Shown here piece by piece: positions 34,336 through 42,181 of a stretch of 58,380 bases of DNA. Position numbers and translations under genes: made by a program. A model generated the notes under the pieces. That model ran no database searches. It saw only the letters and a list, made by a program, of their open reading frames with translations, and was not told the DNA's origin. The first letter of the stretch is position 1, and each line of letters opens with the position of its first letter. Origin of the DNA: Solidesulfovibrio sp. (GTDB taxonomy: Bacteria; Desulfobacterota; Desulfovibrionia; Desulfovibrionales; Desulfovibrionaceae); the NCBI RefSeq assembly GCF_029978005.1, contig NZ_JARKOZ010000056.1, forward strand, positions 1-58,380. Reading direction: 5' to 3'.

Positions 34336-34352
34336 GTCTCTTCCCCTTTTTT

Positions 34353-34859
34353 CTAAGCGCGGAGCGTTTGGGCCAGGCCCAGGTATTCGCAAATGACTTG
34401 CCATGCTGCGTCAGCGCCAACACAAAGCTCCACGCGGTAGCCGTTGGAGCGCAGGGCGGCATGCCACTCCAGTTGCTCCGGGCTGGCCTTCCCGCCAACA
34501 GCCTTCATCTCGACGTAGAGGCCGTGCCAACCATCCATGGGCACAGGCAAGCACAGGTCCGGCACGCCCCGACGCACGCCTTCGGCTTTGAGCTTCCCTG
34601 CCGTGGCCTTAGTCCGGTGCCCTCCGTTCGGGATGGCGTGGAGAAGCCGAAGCGCCGGCACACTCGGGGCAAGGGCATCGGCCCTGGCGATCACAAGGGC
34701 CTGTTCGTCATGCTCGGACCTCTTTGCCGGCTTGGGCTTCTTGGGCTGCACAGGGGCCAGAATGGGGCGCGCACCCTCCGCGTGAAGCTGTCGAGCAAGC
34801 CACGGCTTCAGCCCCCCTGCCTCGCGGATTTCGGAGATGTGGACGCGCGCCTGGGGCAT
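34353..34859 (-). CDS. VRR-NUC domain nuclease
   Basis: 168 residues. The C-terminal half is a VRR-NUC fold (PD-(D/E)XK superfamily): HAIPNGGHRTKATAGKLKAE, GVRRGVPDLCLP (D101), LYVEMKAVGGKASPEQ (E117, K119). The N-terminal part is basic and Pro/Lys-rich. Phage VRR-NUC proteins often act as Holliday-junction or flap nucleases in replication. Confidence 0.88.
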   Translation of the reverse strand: MPQARVHISEIREAGGLKPWLARQLHAEGARPILAPVQPKKPKPAKRSEHDEQALVIARADALAPSVPALRLLHAIPNGGHRTKATAGKLKAEGVRRGVPDLCLPVPMDGWHGLYVEMKAVGGKASPEQLEWHAALRSNGYRVELCVGADAAWQVICEYLGLAQTLRA

Positions 34860-34860
34860 G

Positions 34861-35043
34861 CTACGGCCTCGCCTCGGCTTCGTCTTGCCTCGCGCAAAAA
34901 CTGGCGCGTTCTGGCCATTGGCATTCGTTCACCTGGGAAAGCGGCAAGGGCTTCACGGCTTTCCCCTCCCAGTACAGCTTGCCCCGGCAGACACCGCCAA
35001 AGGCGCAGCGGATGCCAGGGTGTTTGTCGCAGGGGCGGGTCAT
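34861..35043 (-). CDS. Small Cys-rich protein in replication operon
   Basis: 60 residues, start ATG overlaps the upstream stop as ATGA. Cys at CDKHPGIRCAFGGVCRGK and later NECQWPERASFCAR suggest a zinc-bound knuckle. No family recognised. Confidence 0.5.
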   Translation of the reverse strand: MTRPCDKHPGIRCAFGGVCRGKLYWEGKAVKPLPLSQVNECQWPERASFCARQDEAEARP

Positions 35044-35690
35044 TGCCGGACTTTCTCCGGCGAAGGCATCATGCGGGCCAGACCGTCCCCGATGGATAAC
35101 GGCTCCTCCCGGTGCAGCATGGACACACCCCCTGACGCGATAGCCGCGGCCTTGGCCTTGTCCCCGACAAGGGCTGGAGGTCCGAACCGGGAATTGTCAG
35201 CCGCCGCCATCAGCTCAAAGCGCCCTGGCAGGTGGCCAAAGACCTCGACGCGCTGCCGAGCGTAGGCGGCATACATCTTGGCGAAGTCCTTGCGAAACCA
35301 TTTCTCTTCGGCGGCGCTCAACTCCTCACACATCTTGGCCCATCCGCCAAAGCCCTGGGCAATAACCGCCTGCGTGACCGGATCGTCGAAGGCGACGGAC
35401 GTGTAGCCGCCATGTTGCTCAATGGCCCGGATGACCTTTCCAGCCTCGACCTCGGCCTTGTCGTCGCAGGACCCGCCCTGCAAGTGTTCCAAAAACTCGG
35501 CCACGGTCGGCATTTTTTGAAACTTCCGCGTGGCAAGGATGGCCATGGACGCCTGACGCACTTGGTCCAAGGAAAAAGCCTTCATGGCCTCAAAGCGCAT
35601 TTCCAGTCCGTTCGCCGAAAGCTCGGCCCCGAAGTTGTCGGCCAGGCCAAGCATAATGGCCACGAAGGGCTCAAAATCACGATCCTGCAT
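35040..35690 (-). CDS. Phage replication-associated protein (possible helicase loader)
   Basis: 216 residues, start at 35690 with TAGGAGG upstream. MQDRDFEPFVAIMLGLADNF and KMPTVAEFLEHLQGGSCDDK match a family that follows O-like replication proteins in phages (DUF6475-like). It later has EKWFRKDFAKMYAAYARQ. The position after an O-like protein suggests a loader role like lambda P, by inference only. Confidence 0.6.
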   Translation of the reverse strand: MQDRDFEPFVAIMLGLADNFGAELSANGLEMRFEAMKAFSLDQVRQASMAILATRKFQKMPTVAEFLEHLQGGSCDDKAEVEAGKVIRAIEQHGGYTSVAFDDPVTQAVIAQGFGGWAKMCEELSAAEEKWFRKDFAKMYAAYARQRVEVFGHLPGRFELMAAADNSRFGPPALVGDKAKAAAIASGGVSMLHREEPLSIGDGLARMMPSPEKVRQ

Positions 35691-36675
35691 GCTGCCTCCT
35701 ATTCGCAATAGCCATCTGCGCGGCCATGGCGTTGCGGTTCCCCAGGGATGACCCCGTGCGCGGTCCGCGATTGTCATACTGTCCGTTGAGGACTTTCCCG
35801 AGGTTGGCCCGTTTCACGAGCCACGAGAGGGTGGCGAAGAAAGGGCGTCCTTCCCTTCCGGCCACTTGCCCACAAAGGAAATCGCTGGCTTTGACGCGTT
35901 GGAAAAACGCGCCCCACCACGCAAGGCTTTGCCTTGTCCCGTCTTCTCGCCAGCGAGACTTGAGTTGGGCCTGATTGTCTGCGGCCCAGGACTCGACTCG
36001 GGGGAGTTCCGGAAGGGTCTCGTGAAAAAGCTCGATGATTTCCCGGTGAGGGCAGTCGTCAACCCGTGCCCGTTTTGGAGCGCTATCTTCCCTGGCCTGT
36101 CCCTGGCCTGTCTCGGGTTCAATCTGCACGGGGGTGTCGGTGAGGCCGCCGGAGGGCGGGCTTGCCGACAAACCTCCCTCGTCAGAGGGAGGTTCTCTTA
36201 AATCCTGTTCCTGCTCCTGCTCCTGCTCCTGATTAGGCATAGTCTTACGGAAGGTCTTCGGTAAGGCTTCGGCAAAGGCTTTCGGCATGTCTTTCAATAA
36301 ACAGTTAACATGCTGAATAAGTTCAACAACAAGACCACACTCAGGGAGCAATTCAAGGCTGTCGGCCCATGATTTGACTACATTCGGAGACTCGGGGCGA
36401 TTGTATTTGAGGAAGTTCGGAAGCCACACGAACGAAGCCTTTTCGTCGTGCTTGGCCATGCCCTTCGAGCAGGCTTCCAGAAAGGCTTTGCGGAAGGCTT
36501 CCAGTTCCCATTGAAGTTCCGCCGCCATTCCAGGGATGGAGTGGCGCATTGCCCCAAGGGCAGTCATGTTTGGGTGCGTGAGCAGGAAGAAAAAGACGAG
36601 TTTCCCGGCATCGGTCAGCGATGAAAACTTGGCATCGTTCCAGATGCGGGGATCAACCTTGCGATACCGGGCCAT
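35677..36675 (-). CDS. Phage replication initiator-like protein (O-like)
   Basis: 332 residues, starting MARYRKVDPRIWNDAKFSSL, the winged-helix start of many phage replication initiators (T-D-A-G-K-L-V-F-F-F-L-L-T-H-P). The linker holds a run of QE dipeptides (NQEQEQEQEQDL) from a hexanucleotide microsatellite. The C-terminal half (AWWGAFFQRVKASDFLCGQ, then GREGRPFFATLSWLVKRANL) is the usual DNA-binding end. The cluster with loader and MazG supports replication. Confidence 0.8.
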   Translation of the reverse strand: MARYRKVDPRIWNDAKFSSLTDAGKLVFFFLLTHPNMTALGAMRHSIPGMAAELQWELEAFRKAFLEACSKGMAKHDEKASFVWLPNFLKYNRPESPNVVKSWADSLELLPECGLVVELIQHVNCLLKDMPKAFAEALPKTFRKTMPNQEQEQEQEQDLREPPSDEGGLSASPPSGGLTDTPVQIEPETGQGQAREDSAPKRARVDDCPHREIIELFHETLPELPRVESWAADNQAQLKSRWREDGTRQSLAWWGAFFQRVKASDFLCGQVAGREGRPFFATLSWLVKRANLGKVLNGQYDNRGPRTGSSLGNRNAMAAQMAIANRRQHAGS

Positions 36676-36677
36676 AC

Positions 36678-36956
36678 TTACCCCTCTGCCCCTTCCAACC
36701 GTTTTTCGAGCCGAGCCAGCTTCTCGCACACCATCGTGTCCACGGCTTCCACGCCGATGAGCAGCCGCATCTGGTGCAGAACGATGATCGCGTCAGCAAT
36801 CTCTTCCGCCACATGCTCAGGCCGGCCACGCTTGCGATGCTGGAGCTCAACGGTCAGTTCGGCGCATTCTTCGATGCACTGGTCAATCTGGGCCTCAGCC
36901 CCCCAGGTATCGAGGGCGCGGCGGCAGATGGTGACAAGGGCGAATTGGTCGGTCAT
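36678..36956 (-). CDS. MazG-like nucleotide pyrophosphohydrolase
   Basis: 92 residues, start ATG overlapping the methyltransferase stop (ATGA). QCIEECAELTVELQHRKRGR then VAEEIADAIIVLHQMRLLIG shows the E-E-x-x-E ... E-x-x-D metal-binding pattern of MazG/dUTPase-like all-alpha pyrophosphatases. May clean dNTP pools or lower (p)ppGpp during infection. Confidence 0.82.
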   Translation of the reverse strand: MTDQFALVTICRRALDTWGAEAQIDQCIEECAELTVELQHRKRGRPEHVAEEIADAIIVLHQMRLLIGVEAVDTMVCEKLARLEKRLEGAEG

Positions 36957-38896
36957 GAGATGGTCTCCACGGCCAGCGCCGCCGCCACCGGAGCCACCCA
37001 CACGGGGGTGGAGCTCATCGAAAACGTCTCTCCGGACCAGGCCAGCAAAAGCGTGGTCCCCATCACCCCGGCGATGGCTGCGGCCGCCGGGGGAGGAACG
37101 GCGTTTCCAATTCTTTCTCTCCAGGCCTGATCCGACAGGCCGTCGAGCTCGAGGCTTTCCTCGGGGTCGACCAGCCCCTGCAGGGCGGCCAACTCCAAAT
37201 TCGTAAACGGCCTGTGCCACGTCCCATCGAGGGCGCGTATCACGGCAACCAGGCGGTCGGCCGGGGCAGGCAGGCCAATCGGGTCAGTTTGCGAAATTTC
37301 GCAAGTTCGGGTATCGGCCACGGACCAGGGACCGCGATCATGCTTGGCATGGCCAATAACGGCCGCGCTCGGCCCGTCCCAAGTCGTGACGCCGTAGTGG
37401 CCACCGCCGACATAGTGTTCCCGGCCCTCGCGCCAGACACGCGGGTCAGCCACCGCAAAGGCCCCGTTGCTGGGCATGGACTCGCCGATGACCGCTCCGG
37501 TGGGATCGGTCCACGTGCGGACGCCAAACGCCCCTTTGCGCATCTCCTGGCCACGAGGATCGGCGACGACGAGTCCACCGGCAGAAGGTCCGCCCCCGCC
37601 GGTCACAGCCGGAGAGGTTTCGTCGAAACGAACCACGCGAAACACGTTGTTGTGCCGGACCCCGCTTACCCGGGGATCGGCAACGGCGTAGCGTCCCCCG
37701 CCCGGAGCGCTCTGTCCGGACACGGCCCCCATGGACTCGGACCAGGGCAAGACGCCATACTGGCTATACTCGTGGCCTAGGGCGCAACGGGGGTCAGCGA
37801 CAGAAAAGCGGCCGTTGGTCGGAGTCCCCCGGCTGGTTACTGTGCCTGCCGGTGATTCAAACGGGATGACCCCGAGGAAGTCTCCTCGCATTTCGCGGCA
37901 GGCTCGAGGGTCTGCCACGGAATACCGGCCGCAGGTCGGGCCAGCGTTACCGGTGACGGTCCCGGCTGTCGCCGCCCAGGGCAACACGCCGAGGACGCCG
38001 TCCTGATAGCTCCGGTCCGGCACAATCCCGTAATCCGCCAACACGCCGTCCTGGACCCGCAGCTTCGACAGGGACCGCCAATCGGACCCGGCCTCGACAA
38101 ACGCCAGCCTCACCCACGTCTTCCATTGCAACGCCGGCATCCGGTGCATGGGGCCGGCCACCGCCGCCCCGGGCAAGGGCATCCGGCCCAGGACGTCGCC
38201 CACGGCCCGCAGCGGCCTCCGGTCCGGCTGATACAGGAACGGCGGCACTTTCTCCCGGTGCCGGGCAACCAGCAGGAACCGCTTGCGGCTTTGGGCCAGT
38301 CCGCCGAGCTCGCCGCAATCGTGCGTGGTCTCGGCCACGGCATAGCCGTAATGCCGCAGGAGCGCGCCTATCTGGTCGAGGAGGTGGCGGCCCCGGGTCG
38401 CGATACGGGGGACGTTCTCAAAAAGCACGAGCTCGGGCGGGTCATCGCTCCACGCTTCGAGCATGAGCCACACGCCGCGCACGGTCAGGCGGTTGAGGGC
38501 CTGATACCGGCCGGACTGGCTTTTTGTTTCGGAGAGCAGGCCGGAGAATCCCTTGCAGGGGGCCGAAAGAAAAACGATGTGCGGCCGCTCATTTCCCGCT
38601 GCGCGCCGGATGTCGTCGGGCCCGGCCTCGCGCCAGTCCGGCCCGGGCTCCCGACCGTGGAAATCCCGAAACTGGCCCCGGTCCATCAGGTCCAGACACG
38701 TGCCGGGCACACCGGACAGCCGCTCGAAATCGGCGATGGCCGCCGGGGACACGTCGATACCGCCGAGGCACCGGAAACGGGCGCGCATATTTCCGATGGC
38801 TGCCCGGCCCTTGTTGAACCCCTTCGCACCACCGCCCAAGCCACAGAACAGATGGAAGTGGGTGATTTCCCTTATTTCTATGGGGGATTGAATCAT
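36953..38896 (-). CDS. C5-cytosine DNA methyltransferase with six internal repeats
   Basis: 647 residues from ATG 38896 (TAATG with the upstream small gene). Motif I FHLFCGLGGG (14-23), catalytic PC in LSAPCKGFSG (C114), ENV (160-162), QSRKR (202-206), and C-terminal GNAVPP (597-602). Between about residues 290 and 545, where target recognition lies, six repeats of 38-44 residues occur. Each ends in VADPR or VADTR (starts near 327, 366, 405, 444, 482, 526) and has a G-x-V/I-x-G ... G-x-x-x core. Likely protects phage DNA from restriction. The repeats may be multiple recognition units. Confidence 0.9.
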   Translation of the reverse strand: MIQSPIEIREITHFHLFCGLGGGAKGFNKGRAAIGNMRARFRCLGGIDVSPAAIADFERLSGVPGTCLDLMDRGQFRDFHGREPGPDWREAGPDDIRRAAGNERPHIVFLSAPCKGFSGLLSETKSQSGRYQALNRLTVRGVWLMLEAWSDDPPELVLFENVPRIATRGRHLLDQIGALLRHYGYAVAETTHDCGELGGLAQSRKRFLLVARHREKVPPFLYQPDRRPLRAVGDVLGRMPLPGAAVAGPMHRMPALQWKTWVRLAFVEAGSDWRSLSKLRVQDGVLADYGIVPDRSYQDGVLGVLPWAATAGTVTGNAGPTCGRYSVADPRACREMRGDFLGVIPFESPAGTVTSRGTPTNGRFSVADPRCALGHEYSQYGVLPWSESMGAVSGQSAPGGGRYAVADPRVSGVRHNNVFRVVRFDETSPAVTGGGGPSAGGLVVADPRGQEMRKGAFGVRTWTDPTGAVIGESMPSNGAFAVADPRVWREGREHYVGGGHYGVTTWDGPSAAVIGHAKHDRGPWSVADTRTCEISQTDPIGLPAPADRLVAVIRALDGTWHRPFTNLELAALQGLVDPEESLELDGLSDQAWRERIGNAVPPPAAAAIAGVMGTTLLLAWSGETFSMSSTPVWVAPVAAALAVETIS

Positions 38897-39072
38897 TAAT
38901 GCGCCTTCCTGGCCCTGACCGCTTCCTTCCTCCTCGCCGCCACAAGCTGGCCCTGCCACTCCCCAACACCACAATGCAGACAAGGAATCGCCTCGATATC
39001 AAGGTTCGCCCGGCACAGGGCCGTGTCGGGGATCGGGGCGGATTGAGGACAAGACGGTGAACGCGTCGTCAT
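38896..39072 (-). CDS. Small Cys-rich protein (zinc-ribbon-like)
   Basis: 58 residues, shorter than most gene-finder limits. GAGG lies nine bases before the ATG and its TAA overlaps the methyltransferase ATG. CPQSAPIPDTALCRANL and IPCLHCGVGEWQ place four Cys and one His in a ribbon-like pattern. Basic C-terminus (ARRKEAVRARKAH). Probably a small DNA-binding or regulatory partner in the early operon. Confidence 0.55.
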   Translation of the reverse strand: MTTRSPSCPQSAPIPDTALCRANLDIEAIPCLHCGVGEWQGQLVAARRKEAVRARKAH

Positions 39073-39089
39073 GGTGATTTCCTCAATTT

Positions 39090-39374
39090 TCAGAAGGTTT
39101 CACGTGGTTCGGAAAGCAGCTTAAACGCCTTCCATATCCCCGCGTTCAGGGACGCTTCGTTGGCGGCAAGCCCCTGGAGCAGCAGGTTCTTGCAGAACAC
39201 GGACAAGGGGACGCCGGCAGCCGCGGCCCGGCGGTTCAAATGGGCCACAAGTTCCATGTCCAGAGCGTTAAGGGTGATGCTTTCGGTACCGCCTCGCACC
39301 GCATAGCGGGCGATGGGCTCCGGAAGAGTGGACGCCGCGTCCGGCTCGGGCTTGCGCTTAAACCAGTTCAGCAT
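39090..39374 (-). CDS. Ribbon-helix-helix-like phage protein
   Basis: 94 residues from ATG 39374 (GGAG upstream). The C-terminal half begins SITLNALDMELVAHLNRRAA and continues AGVPLSVFCKNLLLQGLAAN: a beta strand, helix, 'A-x-x-x-G-V-P-x-x-x-x-x' turn, helix, as in Arc/CopG-type folds. Probably a DNA-binding regulator of the early operon. Confidence 0.5.
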   Translation of the reverse strand: MLNWFKRKPEPDAASTLPEPIARYAVRGGTESITLNALDMELVAHLNRRAAAAGVPLSVFCKNLLLQGLAANEASLNAGIWKAFKLLSEPRETF

Positions 39375-39390
39375 GGGAGGCTCCGTGAAA

Positions 39391-39612
39391 ATGCTGCATG
39401 TGTCCGTCGAACAGGACGCTGACGGATTGCTGGTAACCATGGTGGTCGTGGACAAGGCCCTGGCCATGTTCCGGCGATTCCGCCGGCCGGTCGGGACCAC
39501 CTATGCCGCGGTCTGCCAGGATGCTGAGAGGATGGCGTTGGAGCGGTGGCCGGGCGGAATCCAGTACAGGATGGCCCTGCCAGTGGGGGATTGCGGGGAT
39601 ATTCACGGCTGA
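39391..39612 (+). CDS. Divergent small ORF, hypothetical
   Basis: 73 residues starting at ATG 39391 (GTG 39385 possible), with GGGAGG upstream. Protein-like: MLHVSVEQDADGLLVTMVVV, then YAAVCQDAERMALERWPGGI. It runs against the surrounding operon and its start is 16 bases from the divergent RHH-like start. The two ribosome binding sites share the palindrome GGAGGCTCC, so one of the two calls may be wrong. Confidence 0.35.
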   Translation: MLHVSVEQDADGLLVTMVVVDKALAMFRRFRRPVGTTYAAVCQDAERMALERWPGGIQYRMALPVGDCGDIHG

Positions 39613-39721
39613 CGCCTCCAAAATATCGCCCCCGCCAGAAGCCCAAGGAGAAACCCCAGGTAGATGGCGCACAAGGTCCACGCCGCCATCAACCAGCCGT
39701 TGGGAGCGCAAACAGGGGACA

Positions 39722-39955
39722 TCAGGCGGCTCCTGACTGGTCGGGTTGAGGGGCGGCGGGAAGGGGGGCTGGGCGTCGGTCTCCGTAGAGGAATGGCCAG
39801 AGCTTTTCGAGGTTTTTGGAATGCATCCCTTGGCGTTCACCCTTCTGGACTCGCGTTATGGCTTGAACGCTTTTGATCCCGGCCTCTCTGGCAAGGCGGC
39901 AAGCCGACCAGCCCGTTTCCTGAAAAAAAGTGGTGAGGTCTTCGGTAAGGTTCAT
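39722..39955 (-). CDS. Cro-like HTH regulator
   Basis: 77 residues. LTTFFQETGWSACRLAREAG, then KSVQAITRVQKGERQGMHSK, is a Cro/C1-type helix-turn-helix (recognition helix AGIKSVQAITRV). First gene of the leftward lytic operon. It is divergent to the S24 repressor and its promoter overlaps operator O1. Confidence 0.75.
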   Translation of the reverse strand: MNLTEDLTTFFQETGWSACRLAREAGIKSVQAITRVQKGERQGMHSKNLEKLWPFLYGDRRPAPLPAAPQPDQSGAA

Positions 39956-39961
39956 GAGGTC

Positions 39962-39989
39962 ATCATAGCTAATTAGCTATGCTCGTCAA
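39962..39989 (-). promoter_or_regulatory. Lytic leftward promoter (cro promoter)
   Basis: On the minus strand: TTGACG (39989-39984), 16 bases, TATGAT (39967-39962), very close to sigma70 consensus. The spacer contains the operator palindrome, so repressor binding would block RNA polymerase directly. Confidence 0.75.
39964..39981. promoter_or_regulatory. Operator O1 (perfect palindrome)
   Basis: CATAGCTAATTAGCTATG, an 18-bp perfect palindrome with core TAGC-taatta-GCTA. The same TAGC-N6-GCTA core occurs at 40012-40025, 42132-42145 (one mismatch) and 42164-42177. Confidence 0.75.
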
Positions 39990-40011
39990 GAAAGAATAAG
40001 CCAAACAGCCA

Positions 40012-40025
40012 TAGCCAAAGAGCTA
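40012..40025. promoter_or_regulatory. Operator O2
   Basis: TAGC-caaaga-GCTA, located just upstream of the repressor gene, where it could mediate autoregulation. Confidence 0.65.
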
Positions 40026-40031
40026 CACAAT

Positions 40032-40688
40032 ATGCATACTTCAGCCATGGGATTTGTTGAAAACTTTCTTGACGAGCTGAAGGCCGCGCGTGATTCGCGT
40101 TTTGGTGGCGTTAATCAGAAGATGGCCAAGGCGGCGGAATATGATCCTACCAATTTGGGAAGGATTTTGCGTGGCGAAAAGACCAGTTGGCTCAGTTCGT
40201 TGGGGAGGTTGGCCGATGCCGCTGGGTTGGTCGTAACTCAAAAAAACGCAGCGACTGGCGACGAGTACGCTTTCATCCAGATCGCCGAAGCCAAACCATC
40301 GGCTGGTGGCGGATCATTGGAAACCAGTGGAAAAACCGAAGGGTCTTTGGCGTTTCGTCGCGACTGGTTGGGCTCAAAGACCAGGACCAGCCCGGAGCGT
40401 CTTCGAGTGATGTTTGTGGCCGGGGATTCCATGAGCCCGACCATTTCCAACGGCGACGTCGTTTTAGTCGATGAAGGCGGCCAAGGGAAAGAGTTGCGTG
40501 AAGGAAAGGTCTACGTCATTCGTAAGGGTGATGAAATTTTTGTGAAGAGATACCGGCGCGGTGTTGGGAAGCAGTTATTCTTGGGAGATAACAGAGAAAC
40601 TTCCTACAACGATGTGGAAGTTTTTCCGGGGGATGAAGACGGATTTGAAGTTATTGGGAGGGTGATATGGGCTGGGAAAGAATTATAA
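40032..40688 (+). CDS. CI-like repressor (HTH + S24 peptidase)
   Basis: 218 residues. N-terminal HTH about 8-65 (VNQKMAKAAEYDPTNLGRIL). C-terminal S24/LexA-type domain: VAGDSMSPTISNGDVVLVD with Ser133 and FVKR with Lys172. An Ala-Gly pair (A91-G92) before the domain is a plausible RecA-stimulated cleavage site. So lysogeny is maintained by a repressor that DNA damage can inactivate. A start at 40047 is also possible; neither has a clear ribosome binding site. Confidence 0.88.
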   Translation: MHTSAMGFVENFLDELKAARDSRFGGVNQKMAKAAEYDPTNLGRILRGEKTSWLSSLGRLADAAGLVVTQKNAATGDEYAFIQIAEAKPSAGGGSLETSGKTEGSLAFRRDWLGSKTRTSPERLRVMFVAGDSMSPTISNGDVVLVDEGGQGKELREGKVYVIRKGDEIFVKRYRRGVGKQLFLGDNRETSYNDVEVFPGDEDGFEVIGRVIWAGKEL

Positions 40689-41071
40689 AAATATTCAAAA
40701 AAGAAAGATACATCCCTGATGAAAGTAAGTGGAGAGACGATTATAGGGACGGGTCTTTTGACTCGAAAGATGCAATAAATATAGCTTACGATTATAAGTT
40801 AGAAAGATACCTTACGTGGATGGATCCAAAATCATTAGCGGCGATGTCCAGGGAGATAGACAAAGCAAAACAAAAATTCTTTTCAAAATCAATCAAGTAT
40901 TTTGTAATTGCAATTTTTTTGTCGTGGCTTGTCGGATATGAGGATTGTAGATCGAGGGTTGAATATTTCTTTGAACCTGCGTCTATTGAATATTATTGTA
41001 AACTGTATGATGGAGTTGGAGCCTCTATGGAAATTTCGAAAGCAATCAAGAAATTTTTGTCTCCATTCTGA
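40667..41071 (+). CDS. AT-rich membrane protein (lysogenic cargo candidate)
   Basis: 134 residues, start inside the end of the repressor gene, GGGAGGG upstream. Much lower GC than all neighbours, rich in Lys/Ile/Tyr/Phe. One transmembrane segment near residues 76-90 (KYFVIAIFLSWLVGY). Unknown family. Expressed with the repressor, so active in the lysogen; a superinfection-exclusion or defence role is possible but not shown. Confidence 0.65.
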   Translation: MGWERIIKIFKKERYIPDESKWRDDYRDGSFDSKDAINIAYDYKLERYLTWMDPKSLAAMSREIDKAKQKFFSKSIKYFVIAIFLSWLVGYEDCRSRVEYFFEPASIEYYCKLYDGVGASMEISKAIKKFLSPF

Positions 41072-41598
41072 TGATAGTATCTCGCAACTTCCTTTTCCCG
41101 CTTTTTCTCATACTAGTGGCACTTCCTGTTCAGGCTTACGACCTTACCATCAAAGACGCCCCGGCCCAGGTTTACTTTTCGCCCAAGGGCGGAGGGCAAC
41201 AGGCCATCGTGGACGCCATCGGACAGGCTAAGGAGTCAATCTATGTCCAGGCCTACAGCTTCACGAGTGTGCCCATTGCCAAAGCCTTGGTTGACGCGGC
41301 CCGGCGCGGGGTGAAGGTAATCGCGATCCTGGATAAGTCGCAGCGATCCGAGCGATATACCGGCGCGACCTTTCTGCGAAACGAGGGTATTCCCGTCTGG
41401 ATCGACGCAGATCATGCCATCGCGCACAACAAAGTTATGGTCTTGGATGGGAATGTGGTGGTAACGGGATCATTCAATTTCACCCGCGCCGCCGAAGAGA
41501 AGAACGCGGAAAATCTGTTGATCATCCGGGACCAGAGGCTGGCCAAGCTCTACACAAATAACTGGCAGAAGCACCGGGAACACTCGAAAAACTACTGA
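41071..41598 (+). CDS. Secreted PLD-family nuclease (Nuc-like)
   Basis: 175 residues with signal peptide (LFPLFLILVALPVQA, cleavage after residue 22). One HKD motif: H119-N-K121-VMVL-D126 followed by GSFNFT (133-138), as in Nuc-type endonucleases that act as dimers. Start overlaps the previous stop (TGATG). Would act in the periplasm, where it could cut incoming DNA. Family function is known for relatives; the target here is inferred. Confidence 0.88.
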   Translation: MIVSRNFLFPLFLILVALPVQAYDLTIKDAPAQVYFSPKGGGQQAIVDAIGQAKESIYVQAYSFTSVPIAKALVDAARRGVKVIAILDKSQRSERYTGATFLRNEGIPVWIDADHAIAHNKVMVLDGNVVVTGSFNFTRAAEEKNAENLLIIRDQRLAKLYTNNWQKHREHSKNY

Positions 41599-41642
41599 TC
41601 ACGCGCCTTCCATTTTTCTGACCAATCCGCTATAAAATTGCG

Positions 41643-42068
41643 ATGAAACGCCATATCTACCTTGCCGGCCCCCTGTTCACTCACGCCGAACGCGCCTACC
41701 TCGCCGCGCTCCGTGACCGCCTGCGTCAGCTTCCAGGCGTCACGGTGACCTGGCCGGGCGATCTGTTCGAGTCTGACCACCTGGCCATGCTCGGCCCTAA
41801 GGCCAAGCAGTACATTTTCGAGGGGTGCCGCGATGCGATCCATGAGGCCACTCACGTAATTTCCCTGCTGGACGGCACTCAGGTGGACGACGGAACAGCT
41901 TGGGAGATCGGTTACGCCTACGCCCGGGGATTGCCTATCCTGGGGCTTCGGACAGATTTTCGACAGGCGGGGGACACAGCGCATTCGGTCGCCAACGCTA
42001 TGATAGAATGCTCCTGCCACGCGATTTACCGCTCAGCTGACGAGTTACTGGCAACCCTGGCTAAATAG
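41643..42068 (+). CDS. Nucleoside 2-deoxyribosyltransferase family protein
   Basis: 141 residues. IYLAGPLFTHAERAYLAALR and DDGTAWEIGYAYARGLPILG are diagnostic for the family (catalytic Glu in W-E-I-G). It moves deoxyribose between bases; phages may use it for nucleotide salvage, and the same fold occurs in NAD or nucleotide-depleting defence enzymes. Followed by a strong terminator. Confidence 0.85.
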   Translation: MKRHIYLAGPLFTHAERAYLAALRDRLRQLPGVTVTWPGDLFESDHLAMLGPKAKQYIFEGCRDAIHEATHVISLLDGTQVDDGTAWEIGYAYARGLPILGLRTDFRQAGDTAHSVANAMIECSCHAIYRSADELLATLAK

Positions 42069-42092
42069 CTGCCTTGTTATTCGCTTTCCAAC

Positions 42093-42120
42093 GTCCCCGC
42101 TCCGGCGGGGATTTTTTTTT
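42093..42120 (+). terminator. Intrinsic terminator of the repressor/cargo operon
   Basis: TCCCCGC-tcc-GGCGGGGA followed by nine T. It separates the lysogeny operon from the operator-controlled promoter just downstream. Confidence 0.92.
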
Positions 42121-42131
42121 GGAGCCTTCTA

Positions 42132-42145
42132 TAGCTAAACGGCTT
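42132..42145. promoter_or_regulatory. Operator O3 (imperfect)
   Basis: TAGC-taaacg-GCTT; one mismatch to the TAGC-N6-GCTA consensus. Lies 32 bases before O4. Confidence 0.55.
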
Positions 42146-42153
42146 GGGCTTGC

Positions 42154-42181
42154 TTGACGTCTCTAGCCATTTAGCTATTAT
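42154..42181 (+). promoter_or_regulatory. Rightward early promoter with operator O4
   Basis: TTGACG (42154-42159), 16 bases, TATTAT (42176-42181). O4, TAGC-cattta-GCTA, lies at 42164-42177 inside the spacer and -10 box. Same architecture as the cro promoter, so the repressor is expected to silence both arms. Confidence 0.75.

Noticed and set aside
41643-42068. CBASS/TIR-like defence enzyme
   Set aside because: The sequence fits the nucleoside deoxyribosyltransferase family directly; no cyclic-nucleotide synthase or sensor gene is adjacent.
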